Shown piece by piece: positions 15,986-30,518 of a stretch of DNA of 39,321 nt. Both the position numbers and the translations under genes were made by a program. The stretch lies in NCBI GenBank assembly GCA_947450225.1, contig CANFUO010000009.1, positions 1 through 39,321 of the forward strand, given 5' to 3'. The notes below the pieces were generated by a model. It did no database searches. It saw only the letters and a program-made list of their open reading frames with translations, and was not told the DNA's origin. Within the stretch, counting starts at the first letter, position 1. Each line of letters starts with the position of its first letter. This DNA comes from Burkholderiaceae bacterium (GTDB taxonomy: Bacteria; Pseudomonadota; Gammaproteobacteria; Burkholderiales; Burkholderiaceae).

Positions 15986-16891
15986 TTAAGGATTTTGATT
16001 TTTTAAGCGGTTTTGAAAAATGGCTTCATAGATGATGGCATTATCAAGATCAGCGTGACCATCTTGTAATTGAGATTGTAAGAGCTTGATATAGACCTCA
16101 GCTAATGGCAGCATCAATCCTGCGTCTTGTGCCAAATCAGCAATTAGGCCAAAGTCTTTTAAACTCTGTCCCACTTTACTTTGTGGTTGGTCGTATTGCC
16201 TAGCTACCATGAGGGGACCTTTAATTTTCATGACACCTGAAGCAGCAGCTGAGTTTTGTAAGGTTTGCAAAAGATTTTCAGGGTTTAAGCCAAGTTTTAC
16301 ACCAAAATTAAGTCCTTCGGCTAGAGCTGCGCGGTGTAATCCAAGTACCAAATTAATGGCTAACTTAGCTTTACTTGCATCACCTGCGGGGCCAATAAAT
16401 TGGCGATTGGGTGTAATGATATCTAATAGATCGCTGAGTTTGTTAGCAAGGTCTAGAGAACCACCCATCAGACCTAAACAATCGCCTCTGGCAAGTTGCA
16501 TACTCGTGCCAGAAATAGGCAACTCGAGGAAGTGGTGACCAGCTTTTTCTACATCAAGCGCTATTTGACGGATTTCATGAGGATCACACGTACTGGTACA
16601 AATCGCAGTTAAAGCCCCTTTTGCATGCGCAAATAAGCCATCTGGGGCAAACAAGGTATTGCGAACCTGATTAGTATTAAATACCGCCAGAAGAATTACT
16701 TCACATGATGTGGCAATTGTGGCAAGACTTGCCGATCGATGTTCACCAATATGATCCATTTGCTGCGGATTAATATCATAACCAAGCATGCGTAGTGCGC
16801 CTGCATCAAGACGTTTGATTAAACTTTGCCCCATGAGTCCCAAACCGACGACACCAATAGGTTTTGTTAAATTGCTCGGAAATAAACTCAT
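15986..16891 (-). CDS. 3-hydroxyisobutyrate dehydrogenase-family (beta-hydroxyacid dehydrogenase) enzyme
   Basis: The 301-residue protein has the N-terminal GLGLMG motif (16-21), the substrate-binding ELPISGT segment (123-129) in place of the usual DAPVSG, and the catalytic lysine region GDASKAKLAIN (Lys176, Asn180). The fold covers hydroxyisobutyrate, tartronate-semialdehyde and glyoxylate/succinate-semialdehyde reductases. The altered substrate motif suggests a non-standard substrate. Its ATG overlaps the stop of the DctP-like gene by four bases, so the two are coupled. Confidence 0.87.
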   Translation of the reverse strand: MSLFPSNLTKPIGVVGLGLMGQSLIKRLDAGALRMLGYDINPQQMDHIGEHRSASLATIATSCEVILLAVFNTNQVRNTLFAPDGLFAHAKGALTAICTSTCDPHEIRQIALDVEKAGHHFLELPISGTSMQLARGDCLGLMGGSLDLANKLSDLLDIITPNRQFIGPAGDASKAKLAINLVLGLHRAALAEGLNFGVKLGLNPENLLQTLQNSAAASGVMKIKGPLMVARQYDQPQSKVGQSLKDFGLIADLAQDAGLMLPLAEVYIKLLQSQLQDGHADLDNAIIYEAIFQNRLKNQNP

Positions 16892-18021
16892 ACTTGATGG
16901 GTCAAGGGAATAATGTTTGTTAAAGGTTGCGTAATACTTGCTTGCATGAGATCGTTAGCACTCCATGTCTGAAGCTCTTTCGCACTTGCAAGGACATCGG
17001 CCATCATTTGATTTGCTGGATAGCCCTTACTTTGCAAATTAAGTAATAACTGTTCTTGAACGGGTTTGACTCTTTCGCGCCAAAGTTGTTGTTCGGTTTG
17101 GCTTAACTGAATGAATTCCATACCAGCATCTTGAAAAATAGAACATGCTTTAGCGCCGGCTAAACCATAAAAGATTTGTGCCCCCGCTTGCGCTAATGAC
17201 CTGAGCCATTGATTGAAAATGATTTGTAAATGAGAGGGAAGTTTTTCCCAAAAAAGGTGCGATAAACCATACTCTAAATTGACCCTGACCAAATTCGCAC
17301 TTGTTCGGTATTTGGCAAACTTGTAAAGCCCTACCGTTTGAGCGGCACTATCAGAAATTGACACAGCAAAGACTTGTTCCGATTCAAATTGTTTTTTCGC
17401 TTCAGGCGTGCTGCAACCAACAGGGATGGCGCCGAGCGCTTTGAAAATATCCGATTCAACACCATTACTACAAGCAATTCTTTGGTTTTCTAAATCCTTG
17501 AGTGTGCGAATAGGGGTGCGACTAAATAAGTTGTATTCACTTGTGGCAACCATCCGCCCCATATAAATACCGTGTTTTTCCACATCTTGACTAAAGTAAG
17601 GTCGATACAGTTTTTCAGAAACTGCCGTAGCTAATTCGGCGCTATCAAAAATAAAAGGCAGACTGAGAATTTGTGCTGCGGGGAAAAGTTCGGCATCCCA
17701 GGCGGAGTAAACAGGACATAAATCAGTCAGACCAGATTGAAGAGCTTCGATACCTTCTCTTTCCGGATGTAGCGAACCACCCCAAAATGCTTGAACGCCA
17801 ATAGCACCTTTTGTCATCACGAGTAGCCTGCGAAAAGCGGGCTCAAAAACATCTTGCACTGCAGGGGATTGACCCGGGATATGCGCACTCACCCGTAAAA
17901 CAAATTCTGGCGTATTAGCCGGTATTTCTGCATCTTTGACATCTAACCAATGGCGTGCAGAAAGGGTTTTATCGAGAACTTGCTGGGTGGTGTCTGTGCC
18001 GATGATTTGACGGTGATTCAT
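16888..18021 (-). CDS. DctP-family (TRAP solute receptor-like) protein without signal peptide
   Basis: The 377-residue sequence aligns along its whole length with TRAP-transporter DctP receptors: VLRVSAHIPGQSPA (41-54), TKGAIGVQAFWGGSLHPERE, ILSLPFIFD, RTLKDLENQRI, ALGAIPVGCSTPE and SHLFWEKLPSHLQ. It differs in two ways. The N-terminus (MNHRQIIGTDTTQQVLDKTL) is hydrophilic, and an in-frame TAG lies nine bases beyond the fourth upstream codon, so a signal peptide cannot be gained by a longer start. The Arg that usually follows KI in the ligand-clamping motif is Ala183 here (R181-I-A). No dctQ or dctM gene is nearby. It heads the operon and overlaps the next gene by four bases. It may be a cytoplasmic binding protein or a repurposed enzyme; function unknown. 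Confidence 0.82.
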   Translation of the reverse strand: MNHRQIIGTDTTQQVLDKTLSARHWLDVKDAEIPANTPEFVLRVSAHIPGQSPAVQDVFEPAFRRLLVMTKGAIGVQAFWGGSLHPEREGIEALQSGLTDLCPVYSAWDAELFPAAQILSLPFIFDSAELATAVSEKLYRPYFSQDVEKHGIYMGRMVATSEYNLFSRTPIRTLKDLENQRIACSNGVESDIFKALGAIPVGCSTPEAKKQFESEQVFAVSISDSAAQTVGLYKFAKYRTSANLVRVNLEYGLSHLFWEKLPSHLQIIFNQWLRSLAQAGAQIFYGLAGAKACSIFQDAGMEFIQLSQTEQQLWRERVKPVQEQLLLNLQSKGYPANQMMADVLASAKELQTWSANDLMQASITQPLTNIIPLTHQV

Positions 18022-18153
18022 GCTAAAAGCCTGCTAAATGATGTATTGAAGTGTTTCATATAATGTATTTTTTTAATGTCTCAAGCTCTATTGTAAGCAA
18101 AAGAATACTCATAAGGGATTAAACTGTTGAGATTAAAGTATTGAGATAAACAT

Positions 18154-19104
18154 ATGCCCTTACCAGCCGCCTTGGCAAATCTTCGAATTCCTTTGATTGG
18201 TGCACCACTATTCATCATTGCGCAGCCGGAATTAGTCATTGCGCAATGTAGTGCGGGCATCGTTGGAGCATTCCCCGCCCTGAATGCAAGGCCAGCAGAA
18301 ATGCTTGATGAATGGTTAACCCATATTAAAGCGAGTTTGGCTAAGATAAAAAAAGATCATCCAGAAAAAGTCATTGCCCCGTTTGCCGTTAATCAAATTG
18401 TGCATGCATCCAATGAACGATTGCAAGGTGATTTGCAATTGTGCGTAAAACATGAAGTTCCGATTGTTATTACGAGTTTGCGACCTCCTGGAGAAGTTGT
18501 GGAAGCAGTGCACTCCTATAAGGGTTTAGTGTTTCACGACGTCATTAGTGTGCGACATGCCAAAAAGGCTATCGAAATGGGCGTTGATGGCTTGATTTTG
18601 GTCTGTGCTGGTGCTGGAGGGCATGCTGGACTGATGAGTCCATTTGCGCTCATTACTGAGGTGAGAAAATTTTGGGATGGCCCATTAATCTTATCTGGGG
18701 CTATGTCTAAAGGTGAACATATCTTCGCGGCCCAAGCGATGGGTGCAGATATGGCTTATATGGGGACAAGGTTTATTGCCTCCAAGGAAGCGATAGCACC
18801 CGATGCTTACAAACAAAGCCTGGTCGATAGTCAAGCGACTGATATTGTTTATACGAACTTATTTTCAGGTGTGCACGGCAATTATTTGCGATCGAGCATT
18901 ATTGCTGCAGGCCTCGATCCTGAGCATCTTCCACAGCCCGAAGAACGGGCGATGAATTTTTCAAGTCCATCAGCCAAAGTTTGGCGAGATATATGGGGTG
19001 CAGGTCAAAGTGTATCTGGTATAGAGTCGGTGGAAACTGTGCAGGTCATTGTTGATCGATTGGTTGATGAATATACCCAAATCAAAGCAAAATTATGTTC
19101 ATAA
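18154..19104 (+). CDS. Nitronate monooxygenase / 2-nitropropane dioxygenase-family FMN protein
   Basis: The 316-residue protein has the family's TIM-barrel pattern: LRIPLIGAPLFIIAQPELV at the N-terminus, GLVFHDVISVRHAKKA, LILVCAGAGGHAG (the phosphate/FMN loop, close to the canonical GxEAGGHxG), GPLILSGAMS and MGADMAYMGTRF. These enzymes oxidise alkyl nitronates with FMN, but many annotated relatives have untested functions and some resemble enoyl reductases. It is divergent from the DctP-like gene, with a 132-base gap between them. GAGAT upstream of the ATG is a weak ribosome site. A FAD dehydrogenase gene follows after 25 bases. Confidence 0.87.
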   Translation: MPLPAALANLRIPLIGAPLFIIAQPELVIAQCSAGIVGAFPALNARPAEMLDEWLTHIKASLAKIKKDHPEKVIAPFAVNQIVHASNERLQGDLQLCVKHEVPIVITSLRPPGEVVEAVHSYKGLVFHDVISVRHAKKAIEMGVDGLILVCAGAGGHAGLMSPFALITEVRKFWDGPLILSGAMSKGEHIFAAQAMGADMAYMGTRFIASKEAIAPDAYKQSLVDSQATDIVYTNLFSGVHGNYLRSSIIAAGLDPEHLPQPEERAMNFSSPSAKVWRDIWGAGQSVSGIESVETVQVIVDRLVDEYTQIKAKLCS

Positions 19105-19129
19105 ATCAATCTTGAACCGTATTTTATAA

Positions 19130-20731
19130 ATGATTCAAATCACTGAACTTCGTTTACCCATTGATCACACACCAGAAGAACTCCACAAGAGTGTGATTGA
19201 TAAATTACAGATCGACTCTAGCGATCTGGTGCGATTTAACATCTTCAAACGTAGTCATGATGCACGTAAAAATAGCACCTTGTCCTTGATCTACAACCTC
19301 CATGTTCAGGTGAATCATGAAGAAGAGCTTTTAAAGAAGTTTGCCCACGACCCACATATTCAAGTAGCTCCAGATACACAATATCACTATCTTGCGAAGG
19401 CACCGCCAGGGTTTACCAAAAGACCGATTGTCATTGGTTTTGGGCCATGTGGAATCTTTGCTGCTCTTTTATTAGCGCAAATGGGATTTCGGCCCATCGT
19501 CCTTGAAAGAGGCAAGGCAGTTAGACAAAGAACGCAAGACACGTGGGGGTTATGGCGAAAAAACATACTCCAACCTGAATCCAATGTTCAGTTTGGTGAA
19601 GGTGGAGCGGGATTATTTTCCGATGGTAAGTTATATAGTCAGATCAAGGATCCCCAGTTTTATGGCAGAAAAGTAATTGCCGAATTTATTAAAGCAGGAG
19701 CGCCCCCTGAAATTGAATTTGTCGCAAAGCCACATATTGGGACTTTTCGCTTAGTTGGAGTGGTTGAGCGGATGCGAGAAGAAATCATTCAACTTGGTGG
19801 TGAGATTCATTTTTCTAGACATGTAACAGAGTTTCTGATTGAAAAGGGTGCCATACGTGGCGTTAATCTTGCTGATGGCCAGCAATTTTTCTCTGACCAT
19901 ATTGTTTTAGCATTAGGACATAGTTCACGTGACACGTTTTATGCACTCCATCATGCAGGCGTTTTTATGGAGCCCAAGCCTTTTTCTGTCGGGTTTCGTA
20001 TTGAGCATCCTCAGTCCATTATTGATCATGCAAGATTAGGGCCCCACGCAGGTAACCCGATTATTGGTGCGGCCGACTATAAATTAGTTCATCACGCAAA
20101 AAATGGACGTGCGGTATATAGCTTTTGTATGTGCCCAGGAGGAACTGTAGTGGCGGCTACATCAGAGCCCAATCACGTGGTTACCAACGGCATGAGTCAA
20201 TACTCTCGTAATGAACGCAACGCAAACGCTGGAATCGTTGTGGGCATTACCCCACAAGATTACCCAGGTGGCCCACTCGCAGGCATCGAGTTTCAAAGAG
20301 CAATAGAAGCACAAGCCTATGTCCTCGGGGGGTCTAATTATGAAGCGCCCGGTCAATTGGTTGGAGACTTTATTCAAGGTCGTCCCTCAACCCAGTTAGG
20401 ATCAGTAATTCCTTCGTATAAACCTGGCGTGCACTTAACGGATTTACGCAATAGCCTACCTGAATATGTCATACATGCCATGCAAGAAGCAATACCTGAG
20501 TTTGATAAAAAAATCAAAGGCTTTGCCATGCATGATGCGATTTTAACTGGCGTTGAAACGAGAACATCCTCCCCACTTCGCATCACCCGTGGACGTGATT
20601 TTCAGAGTGTCAATATACAAGGTTTATATCCTGCCGGAGAGGGAGCTGGTTATGCTGGTGGCATCTTGTCAGCGGGCGTTGATGGCATCAAAGTTGCTCA
20701 GGCAGTTGCGTTAAGCCTGACTGGCGGATGA
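19130..20731 (+). CDS. Uncharacterised FAD-dependent dehydrogenase (COG2509 type)
   Basis: The 533-residue protein has an N-terminal domain of about 90 residues typical of this group (starting MIQITELRLPID), then a dinucleotide-binding motif IVIGFGPCGIFAALLLAQMG (100-119). QFGEGGAGLFSDGKL, FSVGFRIEHPQ and the C-terminal GLYPAGEGAGYAGGI complete the FAD fold. The family is very widespread; no reaction is established to my knowledge. The gene probably shares a transcript with the NMO-like gene upstream. No Shine-Dalgarno is visible before the ATG. Confidence 0.87.
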   Translation: MIQITELRLPIDHTPEELHKSVIDKLQIDSSDLVRFNIFKRSHDARKNSTLSLIYNLHVQVNHEEELLKKFAHDPHIQVAPDTQYHYLAKAPPGFTKRPIVIGFGPCGIFAALLLAQMGFRPIVLERGKAVRQRTQDTWGLWRKNILQPESNVQFGEGGAGLFSDGKLYSQIKDPQFYGRKVIAEFIKAGAPPEIEFVAKPHIGTFRLVGVVERMREEIIQLGGEIHFSRHVTEFLIEKGAIRGVNLADGQQFFSDHIVLALGHSSRDTFYALHHAGVFMEPKPFSVGFRIEHPQSIIDHARLGPHAGNPIIGAADYKLVHHAKNGRAVYSFCMCPGGTVVAATSEPNHVVTNGMSQYSRNERNANAGIVVGITPQDYPGGPLAGIEFQRAIEAQAYVLGGSNYEAPGQLVGDFIQGRPSTQLGSVIPSYKPGVHLTDLRNSLPEYVIHAMQEAIPEFDKKIKGFAMHDAILTGVETRTSSPLRITRGRDFQSVNIQGLYPAGEGAGYAGGILSAGVDGIKVAQAVALSLTGG

Positions 20732-20796
20732 AGCAAAACAGTCGATGACTTAATTACCTCGTACAATACTTTTATCAAGAATATTTAGGGAAATCA

Positions 20797-21606
20797 ATGA
20801 AAATCAACAGACTGATACTACTCGGCGTAATTATTTTTAGCATGTCTAGTTCTTTTGCTCAAACTGGCGCAATTGTTTCAGTCAATGGCAATAAGATTAT
20901 GCAAAAAGAAGTTGATGGCATTGTTAAAAATGCAGTTGCAAGAGGGGCAAAAGATTCTCCAGAATTACGTCAAGCGATTGTTAATGACCTCATCTTGCGA
21001 GAAGCCATCATGCAAGATGTGAAGAAATCTGGTCTTGAAAAAAAAGGGGATAACCCAGAAAAAATAAAACTTGCGCAACTACAAGTATTGCAAGAACTTT
21101 GGTTTGAAGACTATTTAAAAGCGCACCCCATTAGCGAAGCTGACGTTAAAGCGGATTATGATCGACAAGCAAATTTAACGAAAGAGGGTCGTAATTCAAA
21201 CGAATACAAAATATCGCAAATTGTTGTTGCGACCGAATCTGAGGGGAAAGATATCATTGGGCAACTCACTAGTGATAGTAGTGCTTTTGAAAAAATTGCT
21301 CAAGAAAAGTCATTAGAAAAAGCAACAGGATCTCAAGGTGGTGTTATTCCTAACTGGGTATTACCGGATATGGTCGTCGCTCCCTTAGGCGATGCTCTTG
21401 TCAATATGACGAAGGGCAAGATAGATCCCAAGCCAGTAAAAACCAATATTGGTTGGCATGTGATCCGCGTTGATGATATTCGTAAATTCAAAATGCCAAG
21501 TTACGAAGAAGCAAAAGGCAATATTTACCAGGGCTTAGTCACCAGAAAAAAACAAGAAGCGGTTGATGCCTTAATCAAAAAAACAACCATTACAAAAGCG
21601 AATTAA
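20797..21606 (+). CDS. Exported parvulin-type peptidyl-prolyl cis-trans isomerase
   Basis: The 269-residue protein starts with a signal peptide (MKINRLILLGVIIFSMSSSFAQ), then a SurA-like helical N-terminal region, and a parvulin domain from about residue 130 (YKISQIVVATESEGKDI, GSQGGVIPNWVLPDMV, NIGWHVIRVDDIRK). It would assist folding of outer-membrane or periplasmic proteins. AGGGA precedes the ATG at good spacing. Its stop overlaps the stop of the convergent thioesterase gene by four bases. Confidence 0.9.
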   Translation: MKINRLILLGVIIFSMSSSFAQTGAIVSVNGNKIMQKEVDGIVKNAVARGAKDSPELRQAIVNDLILREAIMQDVKKSGLEKKGDNPEKIKLAQLQVLQELWFEDYLKAHPISEADVKADYDRQANLTKEGRNSNEYKISQIVVATESEGKDIIGQLTSDSSAFEKIAQEKSLEKATGSQGGVIPNWVLPDMVVAPLGDALVNMTKGKIDPKPVKTNIGWHVIRVDDIRKFKMPSYEEAKGNIYQGLVTRKKQEAVDALIKKTTITKAN

Positions 21607-22046
21607 TTTTTTCGCAGTATCGCCGTCGCCGTTTCGAACTCGCAGAGCATCTCTACCCAAGAACTTGGAATAGAGGTGCTTTTTTGAGTTGATGTATTGA
21701 CATAAACATAGATCATTTCGCCGCTGACCAATAAAAGCTCATTGCGATAAATTTCTAAAAGAATCACCAGAGACGAATTACCTATTTGGCTACAACGCAC
21801 GCCTATATCCAGAACATCATCAAACTGTGCGGAGGCATGATACTCAAGAGATGCTTTTTTCACAAAAAGTTCCATACCTTGTTCTGCTTGAAGGATTGGT
21901 GAAGGGAGATGGAGTGTGCGCCAATATTCGGTGAGTGCCACATCAAAATAAGTCAGGTAGTGACCATTAAAGACTACCGCCTGCATATCGACCTCTGCCC
22001 AACGCACGCGAAGTTGATGAAAGTAATTAAAGTTAGACTTTGCCAT
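21603..22046 (-). CDS. Hot-dog fold acyl-CoA thioesterase (YbgC/FadM-like)
   Basis: The 147-residue protein has the 4HBT pattern VRWAEVDMQAVVFNGHYLTYFD, with the likely catalytic Asp20, followed by LEYHASAQFDDVLDI and VSGEMIYVYVN. It hydrolyses acyl-CoA thioesters. The frame extends upstream to a TTG at 22082, which would add 12 hydrophobic residues. I prefer the ATG at 22046 because family members start just before the conserved RVRW block. No good Shine-Dalgarno is seen for either start. Confidence 0.85.
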   Translation of the reverse strand: MAKSNFNYFHQLRVRWAEVDMQAVVFNGHYLTYFDVALTEYWRTLHLPSPILQAEQGMELFVKKASLEYHASAQFDDVLDIGVRCSQIGNSSLVILLEIYRNELLLVSGEMIYVYVNTSTQKSTSIPSSWVEMLCEFETATAILRKN

Positions 22047-22087
22047 GATCAATAAAAATAATGTGGAAATGTATTTATACAATACAA

Positions 22088-22109
22088 AAGGAGCCTAAAA
22101 AGGCTCCTT
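22088..22109 (-). terminator. Rho-independent terminator of the 64-residue small gene
   Basis: A nine-base stem (AAGGAGCCT/AGGCTCCTT) with a four-base loop is followed on the minus strand by TTGTATT. The T tract is on the minus-strand side only, so it ends the transcript of the small gene that stops at 22130. Confidence 0.75.
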
Positions 22110-22129
22110 CATGGATTTGATGAAAAATC

Positions 22130-22324
22130 TTAATGAAAAGTGGGTGTAGGCATAGCAAAAGAGACAAAGCCTGTAATCTTCACCAATAACTCATTAAATT
22201 CCTCTTGAGTAACGGGTAGCAAGCCTCTTGCAGCTCTACGACGATTAAAAGTATCCAATTCTTGTACATCTGAACCACTTAAAGTAGCATTAGAAGAGTA
22301 TCTAGTAACATCATTCGTATTCAT
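22130..22324 (-). CDS. Hypothetical small protein (64 residues)
   Basis: I do not recognise this protein. It begins MNTNDVTRYSSNATLSGSDV, is hydrophilic with no signal peptide or membrane span, has an arginine-rich patch NRRRAARG in the middle, a probable helix TQEEFNELLVKI, and a hydrophobic tail ending PTPTFH. The ATG at 22324 is chosen because GGAG lies seven to eight bases upstream; a TTG at 22336 is less likely. The gene is free-standing, with its own terminator (22088-22109) and a 15-bp perfect palindrome 37 bases upstream of the start, so it is likely a real, regulated gene. No partner gene suggests a job. Confidence 0.65.
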   Translation of the reverse strand: MNTNDVTRYSSNATLSGSDVQELDTFNRRRAARGLLPVTQEEFNELLVKITGFVSFAMPTPTFH

Positions 22325-22336
22325 TAAAATCTCCAA

Positions 22337-22521
22337 TCTTTATCATCTGGGCTTACAATTTGTGAAAATTTCACATAAATTGTTTAACCTTGTGTATTCA
22401 ACGCAGAGAATTCACTTAAGTTGACAAAATAATTAATTAATTAAAAACATCTTTAAATAATTAATTATCTTAAGTTGTTGAATATATTGAATTAATTAAA
22501 ATTAAGGTCTTACAGACTCAC
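22337..22521. promoter_or_regulatory. AT-rich divergent intergenic region
   Basis: Between the small gene and the AsmA-like gene lie the palindrome at 22361-22375, two copies of CTTAAGTTG (22415-22423 and 22469-22477, 54 bases apart), a perfect TTGACA (22421-22426) without a clear -10 at ideal spacing, and repeated AATTAATTA runs. Both promoters must be here, but I cannot place either -10 box firmly. Confidence 0.4.
22361..22375. promoter_or_regulatory. 15-bp perfect inverted repeat upstream of the small gene
   Basis: TGTGAAAATTTCACA consists of seven-base arms around one central base. It resembles a CRP half-site pair but has a five-base instead of six-base centre. It is 37 bases upstream of the minus-strand ATG at 22324, where it would overlap a promoter. 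It may be an operator for an unknown regulator. Confidence 0.5.
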
Positions 22522-26396
<3,875 letters not shown>

Positions 26397-26403
26397 TTAC
26401 TGC

Positions 26404-27411
26404 TTAAACAGCAAACTGTTCTGTATCGACTTCGGATTGGTTAACGGGGTTATAGCGACTTCCAAAAACAGGCACCGTGCTGAGAATATCTTCAATTTTT
26501 GCAAGTGTTTGAGCGGATAAACGCACATGATCGGCACCCACGTTCTCGCGTAAATGCGCAATCTGAGAAGTGCCAGGGATAACCAAAATATCAGAGCCTT
26601 GATGGAGTAACCATGCTAGGGCTAATTGCGCAAGGGTGCAATCATTGTCACGCGCAACTTGTTTGAGAGCTTCGTAAAAAGGAATATTTTTTTGAAAATT
26701 GCCCACTTCAAAACGAGGCATCGCACGTCGCAGATCTTTTTCCGCAAATTGATCAATATCAAGTATCGATTGCCCCAAGAACCCTCTTGCTAGAGGACTA
26801 AAGGCGACAAAAGAAATACCTAGTTCACGACATGTTTGCAGTAGTGCTATTTCAGGATTTCTTGACCATAAGGAATACTCTGTTTGCAGGGCTGAGATAG
26901 GGTAGGTAGCATGTCCCTTACGAAGGGTTTGCGCAGATACCTCAGACATGCCAAGAGCACGTACTTTACCTTCTTTAATAAAATCACTTAAAGTACCGAT
27001 GGCATCTTCGATAGGAACCTTCTTATCCCAGCGGTGTAAGTAATACAAATCAATCACATCAGTTTGAAGACGTTTTAAGCTGCTCTCAATGTCACGTCGC
27101 AGTGACTCAGGACGATTATCAATGACGCGCTTACCATCGGCAGGACCAACCCCACCCTTACTGATCAAGGTGATATGTTGACGATGTTTTTTAAGAAAAT
27201 CTTTACCTAATAGCGTTTCGTTATGGCCAAGACCGTATAGCGCAGCAGAATCAAAGTGAGTCACTCCAAGATCAAACGCCTCAAGCAAGATACGATTTGC
27301 ATCTGCCTCAGAAGGTGGATTGCTATAAGCGGGACTCAGACTCATGCAACCCAAGCCGATAGCGCTGACTGAATAAGGTCCTAATTGACGACGAGATAGA
27401 GGTGATGACAA
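26404..27411 (-). CDS. Aldo/keto reductase within the protocatechuate operon
   Basis: The 335-residue protein is an AKR with the tetrad Asp54, Tyr59 (FDSAALYG), Lys85 (LISKGG) and His126 (YYLHRWD), plus the C-terminal LAQLALAWLLHQG and IPGTSQ. The start is a TTG at 27411 with AGGA seven bases upstream. It is required because the conserved N-terminal strand begins shortly after and the next ATG is inside the conserved core. It sits between ligC (nine bases away) and pobA. It has no known role in the 4,5-cleavage pathway; it may act on an aromatic aldehyde feeding 4-hydroxybenzoate or protocatechuate, but this is inference. Confidence 0.85.
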   Translation of the reverse strand: MSSPLSRRQLGPYSVSAIGLGCMSLSPAYSNPPSEADANRILLEAFDLGVTHFDSAALYGLGHNETLLGKDFLKKHRQHITLISKGGVGPADGKRVIDNRPESLRRDIESSLKRLQTDVIDLYYLHRWDKKVPIEDAIGTLSDFIKEGKVRALGMSEVSAQTLRKGHATYPISALQTEYSLWSRNPEIALLQTCRELGISFVAFSPLARGFLGQSILDIDQFAEKDLRRAMPRFEVGNFQKNIPFYEALKQVARDNDCTLAQLALAWLLHQGSDILVIPGTSQIAHLRENVGADHVRLSAQTLAKIEDILSTVPVFGSRYNPVNQSEVDTEQFAV

Positions 27412-27420
27412 TTGATTATC

Positions 27421-29598
<2,178 letters not shown>

Positions 29599-29599
<1 letters not shown>

Positions 29600-30507
29600 T
29601 AATCACTCCAATAGAGGCGAGTTGGGTTATCAACCAGTAAAGCATGCTGCAGGGCACTTGTGGTCGCGATATGTGGAATCCAATCAACCAACAGACCATC
29701 ATCAGGCATATGATCTTTTAGATTCGGGTGAGGCCAATCAGTACCCCATAAAACACGGTCTGAAAAGTGATCCACCAAATATTTAGCAAATGGAATCACA
29801 TCCGTATAGGCATGTTGTTCACCCTGCAGTGCTTTTGGCCCATTGATAGATAGACGCTCTGGGCAAGTGACCTTACTCCAAATATTCTCATGTTCACGCA
29901 TCATTTTTACAAATAACTGAAATTGAGGACCATCAATCGGTAAGCCGACATCCGGGCGACCCATATGATCAACAACGACCTTGGTGGGGAGAGCTGTAAA
30001 AAAATCCCACAATTCTGGTAAGTCAACCGCTTCAAAGTAAATCACAATATGCCAATTAAGGGCTTTAATACGGTGTGCGATTTCGAGTAACTCTTCTTTC
30101 GGTGTGAAATCAACCAAGCGTTTCACGAAATTAAAACGCACGCCCCTCACACCTGCAAGGTGCAGTCGTTCTAGCTCCGCATCACTGACAGCACGTTTAA
30201 CCGTAGCAACACCACGCGCTTTACCTTGACTATGCATGAGAGCATCCACTAAGGCACTATTATCGGCGCCATGGCATGTGGCTTGAACGATGACATTCTT
30301 ATCAAAGCCAAGATGATCTCGAAGCGCAAATAATTGCTCTTTACTAGCATCACAAGGCGTATATTTTCTCTCTGAAGCAAATGGAAATTGATGACCAGGA
30401 CCAAATACATGGCAATGCGCATCTACAGCACCACTTGGGAGGTGGAATCTTGGTTTGCTTGGATTGGCAAACCAGTCTAGCCAACCGGGAGTCTTTTCAA
30501 AAGTCAT
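29599..30507 (-). CDS. ligI: 2-pyrone-4,6-dicarboxylate hydrolase
   Basis: The 302-residue amidohydrolase opens 2-pyrone-4,6-dicarboxylate to 4-oxalomesaconate. Family marks: VDAHCHVFGPG (HxH), VIVQATCHGADN, RGVRFNFVKRLVD, VVVDHMGRPDVGLP and LWGTDWPHPN with the catalytic Asp. The start is placed at the ATG at 30507; a TTG at 30522 would add five residues and overlap ligK. No Shine-Dalgarno is clear, so coupling to ligK (12 bases upstream) is likely. Confidence 0.94.
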
Positions 30508-30518
30508 GTTCAATTGTA

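Noticed and set aside
22361..22375. CRP-type binding site (TGTGA...TCACA)
   Set aside because: The centre between TGTGA and TCACA is five bases, not the six needed for a CRP site, so I list it only as an unassigned palindrome.
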